Shown here: one piece after another, positions 35,966 to 45,734 of the stretch
Layout: every line of letters begins with the position of its first letter
Position numbering within the stretch: the first letter of the stretch is position 1
Assembly (NCBI GenBank): GCA_949752735.1
Contig: OX457039.1
Location: 42,093,699 to 42,157,698 of the forward strand
Source: Lumbricus terrestris
Lineage: Eukaryota; Annelida; Clitellata; Crassiclitellata; Lumbricidae
Reading direction: 5' to 3'
Length of the DNA: 64,000 bases
The notes under the pieces: model-generated
What the model was told of the DNA's origin: nothing
The model's database searches: none
The model's input: the letters and a program-made list of their open reading frames with translations, nothing else
Translations under genes and position numbers: made by a program

Positions 35966-36169
35966 ATCTTAACGAAGGACTCTGTGACTGTTGCCGTCGA
36001 TGCAGTCGTCTACTATCGCATCTCGAATCCGATGATTTCCGTTGTGAACGTCGAGAATGCGGCAAGGTCGACCCAGCTGTTGGCGCAGACGACGCTGCGC
36101 AACATCCTCGGCACAAAGACTCTCAGCGAGATACTCACAGACCGAGAGTCAATCAGCTCAATGATGCAG
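35966..36169 (+). CDS. STOM: Stomatin exon: core of SPFH domain
   Basis: Acceptor GCGCTACAG, donor GTTCGA, 68 codons, both ends in phase 0. Begins ILTKDSVTVAVDAVVYYR and includes LLAQTTLRNILGTKTLSEIL and DRES, the most conserved block of stomatins. The donor is weak (GTTCGA), but the junction reads directly into the next exon. Confidence 0.96.
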
Positions 36170-36289
36170 GTTCGATGTTCGGCGATACTTAGGCTATGCA
36201 ATGATTAGGCCTATAATACACGTGTAGATCACTATACGCAGCCTGGCTATTTTTGCACTATTGAAACAACAGTGTATAGGCCTACCTGC

Positions 36290-36362
36290 TATTGAGCGCC
36301 TCTGAGTAGCTTTTTACTTGAAGGAGCGCTATATAAATGTCCGAATGAATGAATGAATGAAG
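36290..36362 (+). mobile_element. SINE 3' tail fragment with (GAAT)n
   Basis: GAGCGCCTCTGAGTAGC, TTGAAGGAGCGCTATATAAATG and then GAATGAATGAATGAA: the tail of the SINE family at 45735 and 60391, lacking the tRNA head. Confidence 0.65.
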
Positions 36363-36641
36363 ATGCCGTGTTATGTCTATCTTTCTTTAGATTATAACGA
36401 AGGCTATGCTTTTGGCGGCTAAATGGAATTTTTGTCAGGGCGATCTATAGACTATTTATAAGATCATTACAATGCTCTGGATTTATTAACTCAAATTCCA
36501 ATTTCTAGAAAAGTCCTTGCTATATAACTATTCAAACACTTAATTCTCTGCTCAATGAGATTCATTCAGTCAGATGATTTCCCAGAAACCAACAGTTTCC
36601 ACCACCTATAGACCTACTGTAACTGTCATAGGCCCTAACGC

Positions 36642-37467
36642 AGTGATTCCCAACCTTTTTTGGCTTGCGGCACACTAAGAAAGAATAAAAAATTTCGCGG
36701 CACACTTAATTTAAAAATTACTTTTTTCATCTATTTGTCACTATAAGGCTATTTAATAATATTCTAATTTTAATGTTCTTATTGTCTAATAATTATAATA
36801 AGCTACTGTAGTGAGTCTAGTCAGTCAGCAAATCAAATTGAAACGAGGCTCCAGAGACGACAATCATATATTATTCGCATTTCATCATCGTTTCAAAAAA
36901 GTCTCTCCTTCTTTTTACACTTGATTTCAGTTCATCCTAAAAATCTAAATTCACAAAACCACGAAGATGCAACTGGCAGAAAATTTGTGACTGCAAAACA
37001 TGGAAAGCCAAAATTTATCCAAACTCCTTTCGGAAAATGTTAACTGATAAAATTTGACATTTCGTAAATCAATGAGCTGTTCTTCATCCTCGGTTGTAAG
37101 ATTATTTTGTTGTTTCGTCGATTACGAAATAGACTGATTACAAAGTCAAAATAGTCGACTCCAGGCTATATGGAAGTAGCCTAATGTTGTATACATTCTG
37201 CTGGTTGTATAGGTCTGTCTACCAATGTGTTCAGTATCAGGTGCAATTCTGTTTTTTAACTGAGATATGTGGGAAAACAATCAAGACTGGTACAGTGTGA
37301 GAGATCAAGACCAACCGACTTAAGTTTTGATGTTGCAATGATCATCTTTTCGGATGTTTTGTTTGGAATTATTGTTCAGTAATAACACATTAGAATTTTC
37401 CCGCGGCACACTTGCAAAGTTCTCGCGGCACACTAGTGTGCCGCGGCACACAGGTTGGGAATCACTG
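36642..37467. mobile_element. Non-autonomous hAT element with perfect 8-bp TSD
   Basis: Ends CAGTGATTCCCAACCT (left) and, read inwards from the right, CAGTGATTCCCAACCTGTG. An exact 8-bp duplication CCCTAACG flanks it at 36634-36641 and 37468-37475. Subterminal CGCGGCACACT motifs occur in both arms, including a palindrome CACACTAGTGTG near the right end. These are diagnostic of hAT. No transposase ORF in the 826 bp. Located in a stomatin intron. Confidence 0.88.
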
Positions 37468-37475
37468 CCCTAACG

Positions 37476-38036
37476 GTTCACCGCCATTCCTCCAGAATAG
37501 ATAAGAATGCCAGACACGTTGAGCCACGTTGTAGAACTTCGACGACCCTCTCCTATCCAACGCCATAGGCGCCGAGTTGACCCGAAGAGTGTGAGTGCCC
37601 AAAGAATGTGAAAAAATCCGCGCGTGAGCGCGGGAAAGATTTTTGGAGCCTTTTTTGATAGGAGAGTTATTGAAATTACCTATATTCATAGGCGGAGATT
37701 TGTTCATGGTCTTAGGGAGACGAACTCGCGGTCAAAGGACGATCGCCGAGTAGGGAGCAGGGAAGGACCGAAGGGGCTCGGGGATGGGTGTGCTCCTATA
37801 ACCATTTTCGATGTTTTTTCTTGCCACAGTGCGATGGTAGCATCGTAGGCTGTAATTTTTACGTAATTTTTACGAAATTGTCATGGTTTAAGACTTGAAA
37901 AGCATCCCTGCCGTTGTTTAAAAAAAATTCCACACAGCATGAAATAGTGACATTTTAAGCTGTTATCTCATCAAAATTTCCCATTATTTCACTGTTTAAA
38001 GATATGATTTAAGACTTCAATAAATGTTCTTCCCTA
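37476..38036. other. Stomatin intron, nothing recognised
   Basis: Moderately GC-rich at 37500-37760 with short ORFs on both strands. No family recognised. Confidence 0.35.
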
Positions 38037-38226
38037 TTGCTGTAGAGAAAAATGGCCGACCACAGACCCTCCTTGTGCGACGAACAGGGTGTCGCGGAAA
38101 CCTACACGAGAGGTTCGAGGTCACGTGGGTCCGGCCTCCGGAGTATATCGAAGGGCTTAGTCCTTGCAGTTCTCCTGAATGTCAACCCGGAAATCAGACA
38201 ACGACACGATATCTTCTGCGACACGA

Positions 38227-38232
38227 TTTATT
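38227..38232 (-). terminator. Poly(A) signal AATAAA of the 3' LTR
   Basis: AATAAA on the - strand, in the sequence conserved between LTRs (twin at 42329-42334). It lies downstream of the TATA box, so it would end the element's transcript in the 3' LTR. Confidence 0.6.
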
Positions 38233-38608
38233 GTAGCACGAAACCAGACGACGATAGGAAAGCCTCTGCACCCCAGGGATGGCCGTATGCTGCAGAGCTG
38301 TCAACGTCGGTTCCGTCCGTGTCCGTCCGTGCGTCGCTCTCCGTCGTCGTTCTCGCACGTCGCCACGCCGCCGTCCAGACGTCTTCTCCTGCTCGTCGCT
38401 CCTCGTCGTCGATGACGGTATCTACTGTCTGCCTCTCTGTCGTCCGTGAGCTTCGCCTCGTGCGGTATCTTCCGAGCTCCTGCGAGAACTCCGCCTCGCG
38501 CTGTGTCTTCTGAGCCTCTGCGAGAGCTCCGCCTCGCACTGTATCGTCTGAGCCGTCTGTGTCATCTGTCCACGTCTATTTATACAATCTACGGGCAGGC
38601 ACCTAATC

Positions 38609-39140
38609 TAGGGAACTTGCCTCAAATGGGCGTGGCCTATCTAGGAACTTGCCTCAAGTTCTAGGGAACTTGCCTCAAGTGGGCGGAGCTAGCAAGGAAC
38701 TTGCCTCAGGAACTTGCCTCGACCGCTAAGGAACTTGCCTCTGGAGGGAGGGGCTAACAAGGAACTTGCCTCGACCGCTAAGGAACTTGCCTCAGGAACT
38801 TGCCTCTACCGCTAAGGAACTTGCCTCAGGAACTTGCCTCAAAGGGCGTGGCTAACAAGGAACTTGCCTCAGGAACTTGCCTCTGGAGGGAGGGGTAGCA
38901 AGGAACTTGCCTCAGGAACTTGCCTCGAGTAGGCGTGGCTTAGCAAGGAACTTGCCTCAGGAACTTGCCTCTGGAGGGAGGGGGTAGCAAGGAACTTGCC
39001 TCGAGTAGGCGTGGCTAGCAAGGAACTTGCCTCAGGAACTTGCCTCAAGGGGCGTGGCCAACAAGGAACTTGCCTCAGGAATTTGCCTCAAGGGACGGAG
39101 CTAACAAGGAACTTGCCTCGAGTGGGCGTGGCTTAGCAAG
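38609..39140. repeat. 12-bp tandem unit (GGAACTTGCCTC) x23 in LTR U3
   Basis: 23 copies of GGAACTTGCCTC, often in pairs, separated by short spacers containing GGGCGTGGC, GGGCGGAGC or GGAGGGAGGGG (GC-box and CACCC-like on the element's sense strand). The same array with the same unit order lies in the 5' LTR at about 42711-43242. Confidence 0.92.
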
Positions 39141-39166
39141 GAGAGCGGGCCACCAGGTTCGCTACA

Positions 39167-39178
39167 TCTCCCTCCCAC
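39167..39178 (-). other. Polypurine tract
   Basis: GTGGGAGGGAGA on the - strand lies directly against the TG start of the 3' LTR, the standard second-strand primer. Confidence 0.8.
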
Positions 39179-39185
39179 TACGAAT

Positions 39186-39647
39186 GGGAGTGTCCCCACT
39201 CCCGCAAACTAAAAATAGAGACGAGCCACATGGCTCAAAGCAAAACCCAACTGGGTGTAAACAAAGCGGCCAACGGGCCAAGTCTCAAAAATACAATGTC
39301 CTTGGTCGTCCACTGACCCTACTGTTCAACCAAAAGACCAACGGGTCTCATAAAAGTTTACGTTAAAGTTCCGACTAAACTGTTCCGTCGTTCACACAAT
39401 GTGGCCAACGGCCCAAAAACGTACACATCTTAAAGAAATATTTAAGGCACATAAACACAAAAGTGGCCAACGGCCCAAACGAAAAGCGCCCCTTTTTCTA
39501 GGCATTCTACGTATACGGTATATATGCGATCTCTAAATCGTCCATCATATCATCAGTCCACAATAGGAAAAGTCTCTGAAGAAGTGAAGAGCACGCTTAT
39601 TGGTTCACAACCACAAATATAAAATAACAATTCGACGGCCAACGGGC
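39186..39647. repeat. Series of short hairpins with varying stems
   Basis: Short inverted repeats with a constant pattern (stem, AAC or CA loop, stem, then usually CAAA or CAA) at 39186-39203, 39223-39236, 39245-39256, 39268-39279, 39336-39347, 39403-39413, 39465-39475 and 39636-39647. Examples are GAGCCACATGGCTC, ACCCAACTGGGT, GGCCAACGGGCC and GACCAACGGGTC. Stem bases change together so that pairing is kept. It lies between the pol remnant and the polypurine tract. Confidence 0.6.
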
Positions 39648-39720
39648 CAAAACTAAAAGGCCATGATTAATCGTTTCTAGTACTGAAGCAACCGCTCACT
39701 CTCCGCGTCTTTTTCTTCTT

Positions 39721-40818
39721 TCAGAATTTAGTCCGAGTCCGAAATCTCAATCGTCTCCGGGGTCCGCTGTCGTCGACGTAGACTCGACCGGCAAAATCCC
39801 CAACAGCAAGTCGGGAGCGCGGGGCTTCTGTCGAGTCCTTCTCTTCGGGCGAGTGTCTTCCGAGACAAGGTCGAGGTTCGACCTTCTGGTGGACCATAGG
39901 TCGGGTCGACTCTCGAGGTCTACCATGGGTCGGGTCGACCCGTGGACCCGTCTTTCGTCCACATGTCACGTCCTCACGCAACAACGCCACTTCAGCGACA
40001 GGGGCGTGTGGGAAAACCTCGTCCCTATTTCTCCGATGGCCGCATTTAATTTCTCCCACACACTGACAAATCTTACGGCCAGGTTTACGAAAGGGGATCC
40101 CGCCAAATTTCAACCTCAGGGGGGTACCCACGTATTTACTACAGCCTAAAATCCCGCCAAGAAAAACCTTATGCTGCACTCCTATCAAAGGTAAATCATC
40201 CAAATTTTCACACACAGACTTCTTTTGCGGCAGTAGTACTCGACTTACGGGCGAATCAACCGATACGCTATCCTTTTTATCTACAGGCTGAATTATCAAA
40301 TCGTCTACCCGTTTCCTAGGTAACCTTTCTTTGGAAAAATCCTCAAGAAATACCTCTCTAGGTGGGACTAGACAAACCTCTCCCATCATACCGGACTTAT
40401 TCTGTTCCACCTGCACAGGGCGTAATCCTCCCAAGAATTGGTCCTTAGTGAAAGTTACCGGGTCCTCCGTTAAATTCACAACTCGCACCTGGGCGTTAGC
40501 TTTACCATCTACCACTACACGGGCCAAGTGGTCTCCGGGGCGTATCTCCTGGGCCTCGGTCATCCATGCGGGGGCAACCGCGGACACATTCCCATACATG
40601 GTTTTAACCGGAACATCATCCTGACATTTGGGGGATACCACAACCTCTTCTGCGACGATCACACGTCGGCACCACATGGAACCGTTCCCCTTTACAAGAG
40701 AGATGCGTTTCCTGCCTATAAACAAAGCACCAGCACCAAACCCTAATCTGCAGCGATGCTCCCTGAGCCAGTTCATGCCTAACATGGGTTCCGTAATCTG
40801 ATCGGATACCAAAAACAT
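39721..40818 (-). pseudogene. Protease end and truncated pol remnant
   Basis: Open for 365 codons in the frame -1 to gag. It begins with the end of the protease fold (LGMNWLREH, the usual motif after the retropepsin flap) and continues with a Gypsy-like linker (PGDHLARVVV, LVPPREVFLEDF). It then lacks any reverse transcriptase motif: no YMDD-type box, RNase H or integrase HHCC/DDE. The last ~120 codons include tandemly duplicated sequence near 39890-39950. It looks like a deletion that joined the linker to 3' noncoding sequence. Confidence 0.7.
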
Positions 40819-42182
40819 ATCGGGACACTAAAACCTCTCCCAAAATCTATGGGGACCAAAATCTCTCCCAGGACCCGAATATCAGACCCGTTAGCAGCCA
40901 TCAAAGAACGATTACTTGAACGAAGCTCTAACCCGTCGACAGTTGATGAAGGCACCAAGCTGACTTCCGATCCCGTGTCGATCAGGCATAGTTGAGAACG
41001 TCCGTGGATCGTCCCTCGCACGTAGACAGCGTTGTTGCTGTTACGATTCGGCAGCGTCGGACGGGTTGTGTGGTTCACGGCTACCGGAGGCGTCGAATCC
41101 TCCGTCTCGTCAGTTCCAGCGTCGTTCCCGCGGTTCCGGAAACGGCGCGGTTGTCGACAGTTCCGAGCCACGTGACCGACTCGGTCACAGTTGAAGCAGG
41201 TCACCGCCGGCCTCGGAGCTTCCCGTGGACGATCTCCAGAGGTGCGGTCTCCAAGACGACGGTCTCGTCCCGGTCCGTCGTTGGGCGATGCTTGACTGCG
41301 CAGCTCGCGAAGCTGTTGGTCGATCCTCGTCTCCATTTCGCGTTGCCATTCGCGTTGGTCGTCTCGTTGCGCCGTAAGGAATCGGTCGAGCGTCGCTTGC
41401 AGCTGGGCACTCAGGTCGGCTTCCTGAGTCCCTCGTACCCGATTCGACGTTTTTCGGCGGTCGTCGTTCTCGGAGGCCTGCTGGTAAGCTTCCAGTCGCA
41501 GGGCGGTCCGGTAAGCTTTATCGAGAGTCTTTGGCTCTCGCTCTCTAACCTTCAGCGAAAGTTCGCGGTCTCGCAGTGCCTCTAGAAACGAGTCCCTCGC
41601 AATTATCTGGGTAGTCTCATTGGACGGAACGGGATATGCCAGGACTACGAGTCGGCGGATCTCATGCAGCAGGTCGCTGAGACTTTCTCCCGGCCGTTGA
41701 CGTCTGTAGTATAACTGGGCCCGGAAGGTTTCTGCCTGTCCTTCCGTCCCGTATCTCTGGCGGAGACGTTCCACAAGTTCCTCGTAGGTTGCATTCGGCC
41801 GCGCTCCAAAATCCCAGAGAAGTTGCGTTGCGGCTTTCTCTAACGCACATCGTAAATGGTCCACCTTGTCTGCAGCCGTCCATTTGTTATGGCTAGCGCA
41901 CACCTCAAATTGCACCAAAAACGACTCGAACGAACCTGTTCCGTCGAAGCGACCGGGTTTCATCGGCGTAGGTCGGCGTCGGATCAGGCTATCGACGTCC
42001 TCCAACAGGCTTCTCGCCGGTCTCTCCTCGTCATCGGAACCGAGCTCCTCGATCAGCGGTCTCCGGTTCGACCGTTTCTCCATGGACGATCCCCGAGCGG
42101 TCGGAGTAAAGACGTAGGCAGACGTGCGAATTTCCTCGGAAGCTGGATTCCGGAACGTGATTTCGTCTTCTTCCATCAGCAT
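40779..42182 (-). CDS. gag: Gag with zinc knuckle and aspartic protease, frameshifted at end
   Basis: 467 codons. Residues about 75-215 form a Ty3/Gypsy-type capsid region (FDGTGSFESFLVQFE, LRQRYG, RPGESLSDLLHEIRRL). Residues 245-300 are Gln/Arg-rich and likely helical. A CX2CX4HX4C zinc knuckle (C329, C332, H337, C342) binds RNA. A retropepsin follows, with the catalytic motif DTGS at 402-405 in IDTGSEVSLVPSS. The frame breaks near codon 456 at a run of five T (40811-40815 on the + strand); the homologous protease continuation lies in the -1 frame (39721-40818). Gag and protease are fused in one frame. Whether the shift is mutation, assembly error or functional is unresolved. Confidence 0.9.
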   Translation of the reverse strand: MLMEEDEITFRNPASEEIRTSAYVFTPTARGSSMEKRSNRRPLIEELGSDDEERPARSLLEDVDSLIRRRPTPMKPGRFDGTGSFESFLVQFEVCASHNKWTAADKVDHLRCALEKAATQLLWDFGARPNATYEELVERLRQRYGTEGQAETFRAQLYYRRQRPGESLSDLLHEIRRLVVLAYPVPSNETTQIIARDSFLEALRDRELSLKVREREPKTLDKAYRTALRLEAYQQASENDDRRKTSNRVRGTQEADLSAQLQATLDRFLTAQRDDQREWQREMETRIDQQLRELRSQASPNDGPGRDRRLGDRTSGDRPREAPRPAVTCFNCDRVGHVARNCRQPRRFRNRGNDAGTDETEDSTPPVAVNHTTRPTLPNRNSNNAVYVRGTIHGRSQLCLIDTGSEVSLVPSSTVDGLELRSSNRSLMAANGSDIRVLGEILVPIDFGRGFSVPICFWYPIRLRNPC

Positions 42183-42230
42183 CTTCGGTTACCTCGGGTT
42201 GTCGTCACTTGCAGGAAGAACTGCGTACCA

Positions 42231-42247
42231 CCCCACTTCTGGTACCA
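42231..42247 (-). other. Primer-binding site of the retrotransposon
   Basis: One base inside the 5' LTR on the - strand reads TGGTACCAGAAGTGGGG. It starts with TGG, complementary to the CCA end of a tRNA, at the expected place. I do not assign the tRNA. Confidence 0.7.
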
Positions 42248-42248
42248 G

Positions 42249-43268
42249 TGTAGAGAAAAATGCTTTTTTCTCTCGGCCTATCAAGCCGGAATGTCTGACA
42301 ACGCCACACGATATCTTCTGCGACACGATTTATTGTAGCACGAAACCAGACGACGATAGGAAAGCCTCTGCACCCCAGGGATGGCCGTATGCTGCAGAGC
42401 TGTCAACGTCGGTTCCGTCCGTGTCCGTCCGTGCGTCGCTCTCCGTCGTCGTTCTCGCACGTCGCCACGCCGCCGTCCAGACGTCTTCTCCTGCTCGTCG
42501 CTCCTCGTCGTCGATGACGGTATCTACTGTCTGCCTCTCTGTCGTCCGTGAGCTTCGCCTCGTGCGGTATCTTCCGAGCTCCTGCGAGAGCTCCGCCTCG
42601 CGCTGTGTCTTCTGAGCCTCTGCGAGAGCTCCGCCTCGCACTGTATCGTCTGAGCCGTCTGTGTCATCTGTCCACGTCTATTTATACAATCTACGGGCAG
42701 GCACCTAATCTAGGGAACTTGCCTCAAATGGGCGTGGCCTATCTAGGAACTTGCCTCAAGTTCTAGGGAACTTGCCTCAAGTGGGCGGAGCTAGCAAGGA
42801 ACTTGCCTCAGGAACTTGCCTCGACCGCTAAGGAACTTGCCTCTGGAGGGAGGGGCTAACAAGGAACTTGCCTCGACCGCTAAGGAACTTGCCTCAGGAA
42901 CTTGCCTCTACCGCTAAGGAACTTGCCTCAGGAACTTGCCTCAAAGGGCGTGGCTAACAAGGAACTTGCCTCAGGAACTTGCCTCTGGAGGGAGGGGTAG
43001 CAAGGAACTTGCCTCAGGAACTTGCCTCGAGTAGGCGTGGCTTAGCAAGGAACTTGCCTCAGGAACTTGCCTCTGGAGGGAGGGGGTAGCAAGGAACTTG
43101 CCTCGAGTAGGCGTGGCTAGCAAGGAACTTGCCTCAGGAACTTGCCTCAAGGGGCGTGGCCAACAAGGAACTTGCCTCAGGAACTTGCCTCAAGGGGCGG
43201 AGCTAACAAGGAACTTGCCTCGAGTGGGCGTGGCTTAGCAAGGAGAGCGGGCCGCCAGGTTCGCTACA
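42249..43268 (-). repeat. 5' LTR (element sense), 1020 bp
   Basis: Partner of 38041-39166, with a shorter U5 tip of 57 bp (42249-42305) next to the primer-binding site. U3 carries 23 copies of the 12-bp unit and many GC/CACCC-like boxes. TATA box at 42679-42686 and AATAAA at 42329-42334 (both read on the - strand) bracket a probable R region. Confidence 0.9.
42679..42686 (-). promoter_or_regulatory. TATA box of the 5' LTR
   Basis: TATAAATA read on the - strand, within TTGTATAAATAGACG. It lies downstream of the GC-box-rich tandem array and about 350 bp upstream of the AATAAA signal, the expected U3-R order. The twin in the 3' LTR is at 38577-38584. Confidence 0.65.
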
Positions 43269-43272
43269 TTGC

Positions 43273-44072
43273 TTAAAAAAATGTGATCACTCTTTGGGTC
43301 GTCATGTGGCCTACTTCTCTTGGAATCCACACAGAAGAAAAGCACAATCTTCGTTAGCATGGGCGTCTTGGAGCACTCTCCCCTTAATTTGGTCATCAAT
43401 CAACAGACTCAAATTTTGCCCAAGAACCCAAAAATTCTGTCTACAAAACCACTATTTGGTGAGCCAATATTAACATTGTGGAAGATAGTATTTCAAATAG
43501 TTTTCACAGACAATTTAGTCAAGTCTGATTTGTTAACGCAGACAAAACAATATCCAGCTTTTGTGATGCTGGGAGGTGATTCTCGCACAGTGAGGATCAT
43601 TATATAGCCTAGCATGTACAATAAAACGAAACAGTCATTCAAATCGTCTCCTTTGTCCGTAATAAAGAAAATGACTGAAGCGAATCGAATGAGCAGAATT
43701 TTGAGGTTTTCCTCGTAATCATATGTGGAGTTCAGACTACCGAACTCTGTAAAACTGGAGTAATACCGGTAGTAAGGTAGACTAACTGAGATAAAAGAAA
43801 ATATGTAAAAAACGCAATGATTTTTATAGATAAGCAACGCCAACAGAGAAATAACATCATAAAAGCACATCTTGTTGGCTGATTTCTGGTGGTGCCCATG
43901 CATAGGCGGGCCTCGCATGGCCAATTTCTGGTGGTGCTGAGCACTCACGGGCCTCGCAGAGTCGGCGCCCATGTCCAACGCATCAAAGGTCCGATCGAAT
44001 TGAAACGATTTCTGCGCCGATATTTTACGAGGACTATATATCGATTCCTTAAAGCACTATAAACTGCTCTAA
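43273..44072. other. Stomatin intron; unrecognised long ORF only
   Basis: A 161-codon - strand ORF (43493-43978) is the only notable item. Its composition (Phe/Ile/Tyr-rich) fits chance, and no family is seen. A block containing GGCCAATTTCTGGTGGTGC is partly duplicated at 43880-43945. Confidence 0.35.
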
Positions 44073-44114
<42 letters not shown>

Positions 44115-44282
44115 ATATATATATAATCGCGATGCAGCGTCACCTACCGAACGAACTCATCTACGGTCGATTTAATATTTAATCGAAAATGTCAACTTCG
44201 ACGAATCGTCGCTCACTGCATGTGCGTGCGTGTGTACGTGTGTGTGTGTGGATGTGTGTAGGTGTGTGTGTATGTATGTGTG

Positions 44283-44356
<74 letters not shown>
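44073..44356. repeat. (TA)n and (TG)n microsatellites
   Basis: TA runs at 44073-44127 and a (TG)n tract at 44219-44356, pure from about 44286 on. Confidence 0.95.
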
Positions 44357-44357
<1 letters not shown>

Positions 44358-44702
44358 TTCCGACGATTCTTCAAAACTCTCCCTTAACGGCTTCAAACGT
44401 CCGTCGAGGAAGTCCTCTTCTCATTCGGTATTGCGTCGTGATCAATTTCTATAGCGCCCGCTTCATCATCGTCTCGGTAAAAATTGTCCATACAGCGTAG
44501 TTTAAAGTGACGTCTCTCTGTGTCTCGGTATAATTAGGTAGGCATAAGCAGCTTATTCACGTTCTATTTCGATTATACCGTTTACTGAATATTTATTATT
44601 GTCAAACGTGCCGGTCTAGGCCTACTGTCTACGTTGCACGGCAAAAAAGGCTAACTCTATAAATAAACGACCAAGTGTTTTAATGCAGTATGTGCAGTTT
44701 TC

Positions 44703-45007
44703 AATGGCTTAAATGACTCCTCTCTCCATCACACCTCGGACTTTTCATTCGAAACTTAAGGCACTACTTTTCAAGAACTCTTACTCTGTCTCATCTGATC
44801 CTCCACCATCCAAATTCCAAATCCCGGCCCATGCAGACGTACGACACCCACCTTAGTAGCTGTTCCGCCCTCTGATCCTTTGGTAACTCGACCCGGGCCA
44901 CCATGGACTACTCTTAAGGACAACCCTTTTGACTCAACGCAGCGCTCGTGAATAAGTTGGTGCCCCGCGCTTGGCTTTCGAGTGGCGCCTATTTAGAGAT
45001 TACGATA
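44703..45007 (+). mobile_element. LINE 3' end, second copy
   Basis: Same element as 24985-25385. It encodes SITPRTFHSKLKALLFKNSY, then the noncoding tail with CTCGTGAATAAGTTGGTGCC and TCGAGTGGCGCC, ending near GATTACGATA. It lacks the internal 80-bp duplication seen in the first copy. Confidence 0.65.
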
Positions 45008-45456
45008 TAAGCTTAAGCTTTACGTGTTTAGCGCTTTGAGTAGGCCTACATACTCTCTTCGTACAAGTGTTCAGCTTAGGGGAGATGGTCTTCTGCGCGT
45101 CTTCTGATGGTAGATGAGGAGGGCGGCCTATAGTAGTCGTACACTACACATTTCTAGAGCGCTACTCAAGAGCTAAGCGTAGGGCACCAGCCTATTCATG
45201 AGCGCTGCGTCATGTCAGAGGGAGTTCGTCGGTTCGTCCAGTTTGATATGTCAATGAAAGAGCCAAGTAAAACATAATGGTCTATATAATAATTTCATCG
45301 ACCTCCTTTAGTTAGTCGTATAGTTGCCTATTGGCTATTGTTGGCTATTGTGTCCGTGGCCCGATTTTACTCCGCACTTGCATAATATTTTAATAATATA
45401 TATATATATATATATATATGGCATTGTAATCACGAGTACGTATGCTTATGTTGTAG

Positions 45457-45512
45457 CACGTGCTGGATGACGGCACAGATCCTTGGGGAGTTCAGGTCGA
45501 ACGGGTAGAAAT
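45457..45512 (+). CDS. STOM: Stomatin exon: LDDGTDPWGV segment
   Basis: A 56-bp exon with acceptor TTGTAG and donor GTTAGT, ending in phase 2. Encodes HVLDDGTDPWGVQVERVE, matching stomatin LDDATDxWGIKVERVE. The 9.3-kb intron before it contains the hAT element at 36642 and the Ty3/Gypsy element at 38041. Confidence 0.93.
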
Positions 45513-45734
45513 GTTAGTTTCAATTCAGTTTCATGCTAAAAGTCATATTTTTTTTAAAACTGCAACGACAACAATGTCGACAACAATGACGACAACGACA
45601 TTAACGGGATCTAATGAGAGACACGGATGCACTCGATCAGTCTGCGCTATATAAATGATCATCGATTGGCTAGAGCGAAATAGATGTCATGGATTCGAAT
45701 CCTGGACGAGGTAGGCCTACTACTTAGGTCTACA

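Larger units (their letters stand above)
38041..39166 (-). repeat. 3' LTR (element sense), 1126 bp
   Basis: From 38204 to 39166 it matches the other LTR over 963 bp with four substitutions. Its outermost 163 bp (38041-38203, the U5 tip) is unlike that of the 5' LTR apart from the terminal TGTAGAGAAAAATG and a short block near 38187. It contains the 12-bp tandem array, a TATA box and a poly(A) signal. Confidence 0.9.
38041..43268 (-). mobile_element. Ty3/Gypsy-type LTR retrotransposon, gag-PR only
   Basis: Reads on the - strand: 5' LTR (42249-43268), primer-binding site, gag with zinc knuckle and aspartic protease, a short post-protease remnant, polypurine tract and 3' LTR (38041-39166). TG...CA ends and a 4-bp duplication TTGC (38037-38040 and 43269-43272) define one insertion of 5228 bp. 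Reverse transcriptase, RNase H and integrase are absent, so it could move only with enzymes from a relative. The LTR cores (963 bp each) differ at four sites, implying recent insertion. It lies in a stomatin intron, antisense to that gene. Confidence 0.9.

Noticed and set aside
38609..39140. CRISPR-like array of 12-bp repeats
   Set aside because: Repeats are too short, spacers are not unique, and the array lies in an LTR of an animal retrotransposon.
40805..40820. Programmed -1 frameshift between gag and pol
   Set aside because: No standard slippery heptamer in frame, and the break is inside the protease; a simple indel is more likely.
43493..43978. 161-codon minus-strand ORF
   Set aside because: No recognisable domain; Phe/Ile/Tyr-rich composition typical of AT-rich noise; lies in a stomatin intron.
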